Source: Anaeromyxobacter oryzae (GTDB taxonomy: Bacteria > Myxococcota > Myxococcia > Myxococcales > Anaeromyxobacteraceae). From it: a DNA stretch of 64,000 nt. The notes below the pieces were generated by a model. That model was not told the DNA's origin. It did no database searches and worked only from the letters and a program-made list of their open reading frames with translations. The stretch is taken from assembly GCF_023169945.1 (NCBI RefSeq), contig NZ_AP025591.1, positions 5,452,481 through 5,516,480 on the forward strand. Reading direction: 5' to 3'. Positions 25,667 to 34,735 of the stretch are shown here, piece after piece. The number at the start of each line of letters is the position of its first letter. The first letter of the stretch is position 1. Made by a program: the position numbers and the translations under genes.

Positions 25667-25914
25667 GCGGAGGTCGTCACGAGCGATCCGTGTGGCACAG
25701 CCCGTCACCCGATTAGAGCGCGGCAGAGCGTCTCGGTGACGACTGCGCGGCCATGCCTTGATGCTCGGCATCTCGTGTGATCGCAAAGCAGTACTCACTC
25801 GAGGGTCGCTAGTCCCTCAGTACGGGGGCACTGTGGTCGTCCGCCCCAGTGGTATTCTTCGCACTCACTTCGAGTCAGAGCGCTGAAGCGCCTGACTACG
25901 CGCGGGGGCGACGC

Positions 25915-28900
25915 GTGCCGGATCGACCGTACTCATCGCTTGGGATTGACGGGCTCGAGGCTCTCGTAGCCCGATCTCAGCAGGACTCGAAGGTTCTTCA
26001 AGCCATCCGCGAAGAACTCGGTCATCGCAACACTGTCAGGGCGCTCGCGCTCAAGGAGAAGGTCGCGCAGCACCTCGTGACGCTCGCGTTTACGCGCGCA
26101 GGGGCCGACGGTACCGTTGGTGAACGGCGAAATGGTGCGCTCCGGTCTGCGAATGGTGCTCCCGTCGAGATACGTGGGCCACGCGTACCGCCTGAGGATC
26201 GTGAGCCGCTCGGAGCCGCGCCTCCCGAACCGCTGGAGGTCCTCCTTCCGGAGGACGCGCCGCTCCATCAGCAGCTTGACCGAATGCGTCGCAGGCTTCT
26301 CGACCTTTCGGCGAAGAACCGTCTGCTCAACTTTCGGCACACGCCAACCAGCTGCGTACGGATGATCGAGGAGATCCCGTCACAGGTCTTCGACCGGATC
26401 ACCGCGGGCGAGGTGATGGAGTTCGCGCCTCTTCGCTCCGACGAGGAGGCAGAAGACGGGGAAGAACTCGAGTTGCCCCTCCCTGCGGAACCGGGAGCCA
26501 CCCAGGCAGCAAAGAAGCGCGACCGTCACGAAGCGAGACTGAAGTCGATCGCGGCTGCGCTTGGCCTGGACCCCTCGTACGAGCTCCCAGCAGTGGAGGA
26601 AACGGAGCACCGCCGCCACAGGGACAGAGTTCTTCAGACGCTTGCGCTGCCGGAGGATCTCGAGTCGGTCCTGCGCAAAATCCATCAGAAGGCTCGCACG
26701 GCAGTGCAGGAGACAGGCGCGAACGTTCTGCATCTGCTGTTCGGGTTCGTCGAGTGGAGTGACGTCCCCGCTGGGCAGGCGACGAGATCGGACCTCCGTC
26801 TCGCTCCGTTGGTCCTCGTGCCGGTAGGGATCGAGCGTGGACGCCTGGATACGGAGACGCGGCCGAGAACGTACCTTTACGCGGTGAAAGCGACGGGCGA
26901 GGACTGGGACACCAACGTCACGCTCCAAGAGAAGTGTCGTCGAGAGAAGGGTGTGGAGCTGCCGGGTATCGGGGACGACGAAGCGCTCGAGATATACTTC
27001 GCGCGGATCGAAGCATGGCTCGCACAGCACACTGACGGCTGGCGGGTTCGAAGGGGGGTCACGCTCGGTCTCGTCTCGTTCGGCAAGATCCTGATGTGGA
27101 GGGATCTCGACGCGAACACGTGGCCGCGAGATTCGTCGTTGCTCGCGAAAAGCTTGCTTCGAGAGGTGCTCGGGGACGATCCAGCCCCTGACGAAGAGCA
27201 ACCGGAGGCGCTGACAGACGAGTATCAGATCGACAGCCCACCGCCACACGTGGAGGTCCCGCCGGTCGTCGTCGACGCGGACAGTTCGCAACACTCCGTG
27301 CTGGTGGACGTAGCCAGGGGGAAGAGCCTGGTCGTGCAGGGGCCCCCGGGAACCGGCAAGTCGCAGACCATCGCGAACCTGATCGCTGCCGAGATTCACC
27401 GCGGCAAGCGGGTCCTGTTCGTTGCCGAAAAGAAGGCGGCGCTCGACGTGGTGCACCGGCGCCTCACGAAAATCGGCCTCGGACCGTACTGCCTCGCGCT
27501 TCACAGTCATACGTCCGACAAGAAGGCGTTCCTGACCGATCTGGCGGACCGCATCCGCGTGCGTGGAACGGTCGTCTACCCACGCGACCTGACCGCCGTA
27601 CAAGAGGAACTGGACCAACACCGGGCGCGCCTGAACGCGTACGTCCGGAAGTTGAATGCTCCACACCCCAAGCTCGAGCTCACGGGATTCGAGATCCTGT
27701 GGCGTTCGCGGAGGCTGCTCGAGCCACTCTCGCCTGAAGTCCAGCGAGTCATCGCCGATGCAGCGGTTCCGGCTGCGCTCGAGTTCACTCGGCAGCAACT
27801 CGAGGAGGCGAAGGGGGTCGTCCGCGAGTTCGGCGCGAATACGTCTGATGTGCTTGCAGAGTGCGGCGCACTCGGGGCGCATCCCTGGTTCGGTCTCACG
27901 AATGCCGAGCTGACGCAGCCCCAGATGGTTCAGTTGGTTGAGGACGGGCGAGAGTGGGCGGTCGCGATCGCAGCTCTAGAAGGCAAGCTCGAAGCGGTGG
28001 AGCGCGCCACCGGCGTACCCGTTGCACGCTCTCTAAGTTCGCTGAAGAAGTTGCACGCCAGCCTGGCCGTCGTCGAGGTTCCCCCGGCGATCGCACGCTC
28101 TCAGATGCCGATGCGCGTTCTGGCAACGCACCGCGAGCCCGAGCTGGGTCGTGCTCTCGACGCCGTTCGTGCGAGCCGCGAGACGTGGGCAAGTATCGAG
28201 GGGCCTTGGGGCAGTCCAGGCGCGCTGACGCGTGAGGCAGGCGCTGGGTGTGCGGCAGCGATTCGAGATGCCGAGCAGTCGTTCGGAGACCAGCTCACGG
28301 CAGGCGAGACAACGGCGCTTGCGACGCGAATTCATCATCTCGCGCGAGCCATCGACTCGATCGAGCGGCTCGCGTGGACGATGCAGAAGGCCATCGGCCA
28401 GACGTTCGCGATCACGCCGCGCGTTGCCGAGCGGCTCGTCAAGGCAGCGCAGCTGTCGAGCTCGGTCTCGAATGCCGCGTTCGAGCTGCGGAATGACGCA
28501 TTGAAGGCCGAAGCGGCCGAAGCGGAGCTGGTTGAGTTATCCGGAAACGGCGCTCGCCTCATCGAACGCCGAAACGAGCTCGCGAAATCATGGCCGATCT
28601 CGTTGAGGCCGGACGTGAACGCGATTCGCGAGCACGTCGCCGCGATGGCGAACGCGCCGCGGTTTCTTCCTAGCGTCTTCTCGGGGAAGTACCGCGCGGC
28701 CGTATCCGCGTTCCGAACGGCGACCGGCCGTCGCGCGAAGCGCTTGGAAATGCTTCGGGAACTCCGGGGGGTGCTGGAGTTCGAGGACGACGCAGCTCGG
28801 TTTGCCGCTTCCCCTGTGCTGGCGCGTCTCTTGGGACCGGCAGCGCGCGGGATCGACTCGCCGCTCGCAGCTGCCCGCGACGCGGTGCGATGGCTCCGGC

Positions 28901-31416
28901 AGGTCGAAGGTCTCGGTCTGGGGACCGGGGCGGAAGGTATCAAGCTACAAGGAGCAGCGTGGAACGTTCCAGCGGCGCTCTGGCGTGAGGCGGCCGCGGC
29001 GTCTGCCCAGGAGCCTACCGCCACGGACTATGCGTCGAAGCTCGTCGAAGGGCTTACGGCACTGGCGAGCGACCTCAATCGCGCTCATCGACGCTGGCCC
29101 GACGCGTCGCTTGCAGAAGTGCGCGCCGACCTTCTTGGCATCGCGACCTCACTCGAGGGGGTCGCGCGAGTCTTCGCGAGCGCTGGAGCGGGGGAGGGGC
29201 TGACGGTCAGGGCGCTGAAGTCGAGACTAGAGCTCGTACGCACCGCGTGGACGCGCGACGACGCGGCGCGGCCACTCATCGCCGAGCTCGCGCGGGTCGA
29301 GGCGGATGCGAGCGATCCATCTGCCTGTGCGGAGTTGCGTGAAGCTCTGTCGTACGTCGCCACTCTGCGGGGGACGAGCCTACCAGAGGCGGCGGTTGCC
29401 GCGCTCCTGACGGGGGATCAACAGGAGGCGTTGAACGCCTTCAGGAAGCGGGTCGAAGAGGCCGTCGAAGATGGTCGCTCGGTGCGGACCGCAGGCGATC
29501 GCTTCGCCGAACTCGCTCACCTCGACGTCAAAGCGTGGCTCGGAGGTTCGGCATCTCAAGTCGACGATGCGGACCTGGAAGCGGTTCGCCACCGGCTTCG
29601 GCTCGCGCTCGACGCGGACAAGGCCATCTACACATGGGCTCGGTACGTCCACGCGCGCGCACGCGCTGTCGCTGCGGGTGCCGAGCACATCTGTCGGCTC
29701 ATCGACGCACGACGGATAGCGCCGTCTACCGCCGTGGACGCGTTTGAAGCGGCCGCTTACGGGACCGTTGCGAATGGAATGCTGCGCGGCGATCCCGAGC
29801 TCCTCCGATTCTCCGGGACGGCACATGAACAGATGCGTGCTCGTTTCGCAGAACTGGACGAGAAGTCGCTCGACCTCACTGCGGAGCTCATCGCGCACAG
29901 CCTCGCGAGCGCGCCGGAAATTCCGGGGAACCGCTACGGCGCGATTCGGGACCTGACGGATGAGTCGCTGATCAAGCACCACGCGGCGCTCCAGCGGCCG
30001 CGGGTCACGATTCGCGACCTGTTCCGGCGTGCGGGGCGGGCCATCGTCAACCTGAAGCCGTGTTTGATGATGAGCCCGCAGGCAATCGCGCAATTTCTCC
30101 CCCCAGGCCTCATGGACTTCGATCTCGTCGTCATGGACGAGGCTTCGCAGATCCGTCCAGAGGACGCGCTCGGCGCTATAGCGCGCGCCAAGCAGATGGT
30201 CGTTGTTGGCGATCCGATGCAGCTCGGGCCCACGAGCTTCTTCGATCGCCAGATGGATGGCGACGGAGACGGGGACGACGACGAGACCGAGGGGGGACCG
30301 GACGGTGCCGCGGCACCGCCTCCTGTGACTGGCCCGACGGTGCTGGAGCGCTCCGAGAGCATCCTCACTGCGGCACAGGCTCGGTACCCACTACGGATGC
30401 TTCGGTGGCACTACCGCTCGCGCCACCCGAAGCTCATCGCGTTCTCGAACCGCGAGTTCTATGGCGAGGACCTCATCGTCTTTCCCACTCCGGAGTTCGC
30501 AACTGCAACGGAGGGCGTCTTCTTCAGGCGGATGGATGGGGCCGTTTACGAGGGACACCGCAACCTCAAGGAGGCGGAGGCGGTCGTCGAAGCCGTGCGG
30601 AAGCACGCGGTCGAGCGCCCGGAACAGACGCTGCTGATCGCGACCCTCAACTACCATCAGGCAGACCTCATCGACGAGCTGCTCCAGAGGGCTGAGACCC
30701 TGGACCCTGCGCTCGCCGAGTATCGCCGGCGCCATGCGGATGGGCCGGAACCGCTGGACGTGAAGAACCTCGAGAACGTGCAGGGTGACGAACGAGACGT
30801 CATTCTCGTGTCGATCACGTTCGGCCCGAGACCGAATGGTCAGTTCTCCCGTAACTTCGGCCCCATTAACCAAGCAGGCGGGGAGCGCCGCCTGAACGTC
30901 CTCTTCACTCGCGCAAAGCACCGCGTTGAGGTGTTCTGCTCCTTCGATGCACGACAACTCGGCGTCACAGATGCCAGCCCACGCGGGCTACGAGTCCTTC
31001 ACGACTACCTGCGGTACGCGGAGGACGGCACGTGGGCGACGGGGGCGCCGAGCGGAAGGGAGCCGGACTCGGATTTCGAGGTGGCGGTCGCGCGTGCTCT
31101 CCGCGCCCACGGGTTCGAGGTGCACCCGCAGGTCGGCATCGCCGGATACTGGATCGATCTTGGAATCGTACATCCGGATCGTCCAGGCATGTACGTGCTC
31201 GGGGTGGAGTGCGACGGCGCGAGCTACCACTCCGCGAGGTCCGCGCGAGACAGGGATAGGCTCCGTCAGCGGGTCCTTGAGGGATACGGGTGGACCATCC
31301 ACCGCGTCTGGTCGACCGACTGGTTCCGAGACGCCGGAAAGCAGGTGGAGGCGGTCGTCTCAAAGATCCGCGCGCTCGTTCGTGAGTCGCCGCGCACACC
31401 CGCGGCACGCGCATGA
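25915..31416 (+). CDS. Giant DUF4011-type SF1 helicase with C-terminal nuclease domain
   Basis: This is an 1,834-residue protein. The N-terminal region (QLDRMRRRLLDLSAKNRLLN) is the DUF4011 signature. Helicase motifs follow: Walker A GPPGTGKSQTIANLIAAEI near residue 475, Walker B VVMDEASQIRPEDALGAI near 1405, then GDPMQLGPTSFF, LRWHYRSRHPKLIAFSN, NVQGDERDVILVS and RRLNVLFTRAKHRVEVF. The last 115 residues are a Vsr/DUF559-like nuclease: VARALRAHGFEVHPQVG, VLGVECDGASYHSARSARDR, RQRVLEGYGWTIHRVWSTDW. GTG 25915 is preferred because of a purine-rich site before it; GTG 25849 would add 22 residues. Proteins of this build are, from published work I recall, candidate or proven antiphage effectors. 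The stop overlaps the J-domain gene. Confidence 0.92.
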   Translation: MPDRPYSSLGIDGLEALVARSQQDSKVLQAIREELGHRNTVRALALKEKVAQHLVTLAFTRAGADGTVGERRNGALRSANGAPVEIRGPRVPPEDREPLGAAPPEPLEVLLPEDAPLHQQLDRMRRRLLDLSAKNRLLNFRHTPTSCVRMIEEIPSQVFDRITAGEVMEFAPLRSDEEAEDGEELELPLPAEPGATQAAKKRDRHEARLKSIAAALGLDPSYELPAVEETEHRRHRDRVLQTLALPEDLESVLRKIHQKARTAVQETGANVLHLLFGFVEWSDVPAGQATRSDLRLAPLVLVPVGIERGRLDTETRPRTYLYAVKATGEDWDTNVTLQEKCRREKGVELPGIGDDEALEIYFARIEAWLAQHTDGWRVRRGVTLGLVSFGKILMWRDLDANTWPRDSSLLAKSLLREVLGDDPAPDEEQPEALTDEYQIDSPPPHVEVPPVVVDADSSQHSVLVDVARGKSLVVQGPPGTGKSQTIANLIAAEIHRGKRVLFVAEKKAALDVVHRRLTKIGLGPYCLALHSHTSDKKAFLTDLADRIRVRGTVVYPRDLTAVQEELDQHRARLNAYVRKLNAPHPKLELTGFEILWRSRRLLEPLSPEVQRVIADAAVPAALEFTRQQLEEAKGVVREFGANTSDVLAECGALGAHPWFGLTNAELTQPQMVQLVEDGREWAVAIAALEGKLEAVERATGVPVARSLSSLKKLHASLAVVEVPPAIARSQMPMRVLATHREPELGRALDAVRASRETWASIEGPWGSPGALTREAGAGCAAAIRDAEQSFGDQLTAGETTALATRIHHLARAIDSIERLAWTMQKAIGQTFAITPRVAERLVKAAQLSSSVSNAAFELRNDALKAEAAEAELVELSGNGARLIERRNELAKSWPISLRPDVNAIREHVAAMANAPRFLPSVFSGKYRAAVSAFRTATGRRAKRLEMLRELRGVLEFEDDAARFAASPVLARLLGPAARGIDSPLAAARDAVRWLRQVEGLGLGTGAEGIKLQGAAWNVPAALWREAAAASAQEPTATDYASKLVEGLTALASDLNRAHRRWPDASLAEVRADLLGIATSLEGVARVFASAGAGEGLTVRALKSRLELVRTAWTRDDAARPLIAELARVEADASDPSACAELREALSYVATLRGTSLPEAAVAALLTGDQQEALNAFRKRVEEAVEDGRSVRTAGDRFAELAHLDVKAWLGGSASQVDDADLEAVRHRLRLALDADKAIYTWARYVHARARAVAAGAEHICRLIDARRIAPSTAVDAFEAAAYGTVANGMLRGDPELLRFSGTAHEQMRARFAELDEKSLDLTAELIAHSLASAPEIPGNRYGAIRDLTDESLIKHHAALQRPRVTIRDLFRRAGRAIVNLKPCLMMSPQAIAQFLPPGLMDFDLVVMDEASQIRPEDALGAIARAKQMVVVGDPMQLGPTSFFDRQMDGDGDGDDDETEGGPDGAAAPPPVTGPTVLERSESILTAAQARYPLRMLRWHYRSRHPKLIAFSNREFYGEDLIVFPTPEFATATEGVFFRRMDGAVYEGHRNLKEAEAVVEAVRKHAVERPEQTLLIATLNYHQADLIDELLQRAETLDPALAEYRRRHADGPEPLDVKNLENVQGDERDVILVSITFGPRPNGQFSRNFGPINQAGGERRLNVLFTRAKHRVEVFCSFDARQLGVTDASPRGLRVLHDYLRYAEDGTWATGAPSGREPDSDFEVAVARALRAHGFEVHPQVGIAGYWIDLGIVHPDRPGMYVLGVECDGASYHSARSARDRDRLRQRVLEGYGWTIHRVWSTDWFRDAGKQVEAVVSKIRALVRESPRTPAARA

Positions 31417-32645
31417 CGCGCACCGAAGCTCTAGAAGCGTTGGGGGTCGACTCCAGCGCTTCGAGCGAGGAGATCAAAGCCGCTTACCGGAAGCTGGTGT
31501 TCTGGTCGCATCCCGACAGGAACCCTGGTAACAAAATCGCAGAGGAGACCTTTAAGCGGATCGCGGAGGCTTACGACGTCCTTACGAAGGAGGGCTTTCG
31601 CGCGACCAGGGGGCGCGAAGGGGCTGACAGGGACGCCGCTGAACGAGCTGCCAAGGAACGAGCGGAGGCGAAACGCGCCGCTCGACGTGCCGCGGAACGA
31701 GCAGCTGCGGAACGGGCAGCCGCGGAACGGGCAGCCGCGGAACGGGCAGCCGCGGAACGGGCAGCCGCGGAACGGGCTGCTGCGGAGCGGGCTGCTGCGG
31801 AGCGGGCTGCTGCGGAGCGCGATCGGCGGCTCACCCTAGCGGGAATAGCAGTTGTAGCAACAGTGGTACTGTGCGTGTGGGCTTCGGTGTCTTCTCCGGG
31901 CCCAGAAGCGCTCCGTCGCGGCGATCCGCCCGCGACCGCTGCTCTACGCGAGTCGTCACGACCGACCTCGGGTGAGCCGTCACGTGCACCGCCACCCGCC
32001 CAGCGAGGACGCGCTTCCGTTTCGACGCCGAAGGGAACCGCTCCTAAGGTCCCGATCGACGATGCTGAAGCGATGGCCGCATTCTTTTCCTCCGCCGGCG
32101 AAAGTCCCGACCGGAGCCAGTGGACAGACGCGCGTATCGAGTCACAGATCGTCTGGAATGATCATGGCGCGATTCGCGTGGGCATGATCGTGGAGGCTTC
32201 ACGCGCTGACGCAAAGACAGCGTGCTTCCTTCAGGTCTCAGACGTCAACTCCGACCATCGGATCACGCGGACCCGCGTCGTTGATGTCCCCCCACATTTC
32301 TGCAATCCGACGCCGGGCATCGTTTCTGTTGAACCGAAGCTGTACCAGTTCGATGCGAAGACAACGATGTGCGCGGTCCGGTACGGCGAACTGCACCAGG
32401 GGTACGGAGGCGCCGACTGGACGTTCTTCCGGTTGACCGGCGAGGGACTCATCAAGAACGGATCGGTCGAGATCCCGCTCGAACCGGAGTCACCGTATCC
32501 GGTCGCGTTGGAAACGGAGACATCGCGCGAGGGCCCGTATCGATTAGCTGTCTTGTTGCGCAAGGGTAGGCAAACAGTCTCGCGCGTGCCGTACGTCTGG
32601 AGCGGTGATCGGTACATCGAGCAGCTTCCCTCGTCGGCGAAGTGA
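31413..32645 (+). CDS. J-domain membrane protein with AAERA repeats
   Basis: This is a 410-residue protein translationally coupled to the helicase (ATGA overlap). Residues 1-65 are a J-domain with an intact HPD motif (KLVFWSHPDRNPGN), so it should stimulate a DnaK ATPase. Residues 65-140 are a charged helix made of about nine AAERA repeats, followed by one membrane segment (LAGIAVVATVVLCVWASV) and a 250-residue Pro/Ser-linked C-terminal domain of unknown type (FLQVSDVNSDHRITRTRVVD, GYGGADWTFFRLTGEGLIK). The layout places the J-domain in the cytoplasm and the unknown domain outside. It may recruit chaperones to the helicase partner; that is inference. Confidence 0.88.
   Translation: MTRTEALEALGVDSSASSEEIKAAYRKLVFWSHPDRNPGNKIAEETFKRIAEAYDVLTKEGFRATRGREGADRDAAERAAKERAEAKRAARRAAERAAAERAAAERAAAERAAAERAAAERAAAERAAAERAAAERDRRLTLAGIAVVATVVLCVWASVSSPGPEALRRGDPPATAALRESSRPTSGEPSRAPPPAQRGRASVSTPKGTAPKVPIDDAEAMAAFFSSAGESPDRSQWTDARIESQIVWNDHGAIRVGMIVEASRADAKTACFLQVSDVNSDHRITRTRVVDVPPHFCNPTPGIVSVEPKLYQFDAKTTMCAVRYGELHQGYGGADWTFFRLTGEGLIKNGSVEIPLEPESPYPVALETETSREGPYRLAVLLRKGRQTVSRVPYVWSGDRYIEQLPSSAK
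31690..31820. repeat. Tandem repeat of a 15-bp unit inside the J-domain gene
   Basis: The unit GAACGGGCAGCCGCG recurs about eight to nine times with few changes; the last copies drift to GAGCGGGCTGCTGCG. It encodes AERAA in frame and should form a rigid charged helix. Copy number could change by slippage, in steps of five residues. Confidence 0.9.
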
Positions 32646-32762
32646 GATCGCACCGACCGTCCCGGCTCATCGCGCGAAGTTAGTCGCCGCCGTGACACAG
32701 CGCACGCGGGTGTCTCGGCTGCTCGGGGACGCCCTCGCTCTCCTTAGGGAGGAGCATGGAAA

Positions 32763-33066
32763 GTGCTATTCAAGCTGCTACTGGCGTTGTGGAAGAACGC
32801 CCAACAGGTCTGGTTCGATCACCTGCTGGCCCTCTCGATGCTCGAGGCGGACGCGGCGAGATGTAGCAAGAACGGCCTCTTCGTGTCTATGCGCCCGGTT
32901 GCAAACGAAGCCTGCTACCGCGTCGTGAACGCCTACGTTGGGAAACTCCGAGAGCACCGCATTCCAGCGGATGACACTGGAGGAAGCAGTCGCAGCCCGT
33001 CGCATCACCTGCGATGGCGAGTGGGTCGAGGCTCTTCAGGAGCGGTACTTGAGGTACGCCTGTTAG
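32763..33066 (+). pseudogene. Small orphan gene, probably frameshifted
   Basis: GTG 32763 has GGAGG nine bases upstream and opens MLFKLLLALWKNAQQVWFDH and NAYVGKLREHRIPA. The natural continuation lies in another frame, MTLEEAVAARRITCDGEWVE and ALQERYLRYAC, ending at TAG 33064-33066. A one-base change near 32965 explains it. The uncorrected frame runs to 33113. It lies just after the J-domain gene; no family is recognised. Confidence 0.5.
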
Positions 33067-33189
33067 CTGGACCGGCGCCCGACTCCGCATCCCAGATGCC
33101 TTGCGCATCCTGACCTGGAACCTGAATCACCGCACAACGCGACCCGCGATCCGAGGATCGGTCGGGGCGGCCGCGCTGGCGCTCAGCCC

Positions 33190-33990
33190 CTACTTGGTCT
33201 TTGGCGACGCCGTCGCACGGGGCAGCGTCGGCCTCGATCCGTAGAACCGGAATGCGCTCATGTCGGGCGGGCTCGCGAATTGCGTGAAGGTCTGGCCTTG
33301 CGCGGCGGCCTTCGTCCTCAGGTGGTCGGCCCACGCGTTCGACAGCGCCTCGAAAAAGGCGAGCAGTGCGGGATCGTCGTCTCGTGCGTGGCTCACCCAC
33401 AACATCCCGGCGTCTGGGCTTCCTGGAACCCGCACGGGCGTCCTAGGGTTGAAGTAGATAACGCCGTCGATGCTCGAATACTGGCGCGATCCGTCCTCGT
33501 TCTTCTTTCGCAGAATCCTGCCGATCAGCCTCCAGACGTCGTGCGGCTGGAGATCAAGGTTTCCGTCGCTCGCGACCCAGAGCACTCCCTTCGCACTGGG
33601 CATGTTGAGCAGTTCCGCTGTCTGCCTCAGCTGGCGGTTCGCCTTTGCGACGACCTTCTTCTGGAGCGGCTCGGTCAGCACCTCCATCCACTCGTTCTGA
33701 CAGATGCGGTGAAGCCGGTGCATCTCGATGCGCGCCCGTCCGTACACGAGCATGAGGCCACGCCGCATCCAGTCGTGGGTCAGCTCTCCGAGCTTTCTCG
33801 AGTACGCCTCACCGAAGCTGTCCACTTCGAGTGCCTTGAGCTCGGCGATCACGCCATGCTCACGAAAGAGATAGTCCGCCTGCTCAGGCTGGGGATGCTG
33901 GGTCGGGACGAGCCCTGATACGAGTTCCCCGCCGAAGCTCTCGACGAAGGGGTCGAGCACCGACTGGAGCGGCGGAGAGGATGGGGGCAC
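33190..33990 (-). CDS. Hypothetical protein with PD-(D/E)XK-like core
   Basis: This is a 266-residue soluble protein. GTG 33990 has GGAGG six bases upstream; the longer frame to 34065 has no ribosome site. The segment QADYLFREHGVIAELKALEV has an Asp followed by E-x-K at the spacing seen in restriction-like nucleases, and MEVLTEPLQKKVVAKANRQL contributes helices. A C-terminal half with GVIYFNPRTPVRVPGSPDAG may bind substrate. The nuclease assignment is an inference from the motif only. It is the last gene before ssrA and lies between it and the helicase block. Confidence 0.6.
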   Translation of the reverse strand: MPPSSPPLQSVLDPFVESFGGELVSGLVPTQHPQPEQADYLFREHGVIAELKALEVDSFGEAYSRKLGELTHDWMRRGLMLVYGRARIEMHRLHRICQNEWMEVLTEPLQKKVVAKANRQLRQTAELLNMPSAKGVLWVASDGNLDLQPHDVWRLIGRILRKKNEDGSRQYSSIDGVIYFNPRTPVRVPGSPDAGMLWVSHARDDDPALLAFFEALSNAWADHLRTKAAAQGQTFTQFASPPDMSAFRFYGSRPTLPRATASPKTK

Positions 33991-34201
33991 GGAGGACCTC
34001 CGAATTCCAGATCGCTTCCATACATCCCGAGACTGACGGTGCAGGCGCGGAGTTGCGCGCCCCACGGCGGCGGTCGTTCTCGGTCGCAGTCGTTACGGTA
34101 AGAGGAGGACCCAGTTCAAGATGCTGGGTCCCGTCCAACACCCAAGTCTTTGGAACCCGGACCTCGGTACCAAGCACCTGCTACCAATTTGCTTCCGCAA
34201 G

Positions 34202-34230
34202 AAAAAAGCCCCCGGGTCACGGGGGCTTCT
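34202..34230 (-). terminator. Terminator of ssrA
   Basis: On the minus strand GAAGCCCCCG pairs with CGGGGGCTT around GTGACC and is followed by six T residues. It starts four bases after the tmRNA 3' end. The same hairpin family heads repeats R1-R4. Confidence 0.88.
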
Positions 34231-34232
34231 GA

Positions 34233-34581
<349 letters not shown>

Positions 34582-34735
34582 TGGCGAACCAAAGACCAAC
34601 GGTCCCTAGATAACGCGTCCCAGGGGCCGGTCAAGCACCGACGAGCCCGACTGTAGCACGCCGGCGGGCGCGCGGGCGGTCGCCCGCCGGCGGGACGACC
34701 CGGCGAGTGGCCCGGGCGGGCGAACCCGCGAGCGC

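Noticed and set aside
31690..31820. Short tandem repeats as a CRISPR array
   Set aside because: The 15-base units have no spacers and lie in frame inside the J-domain gene.
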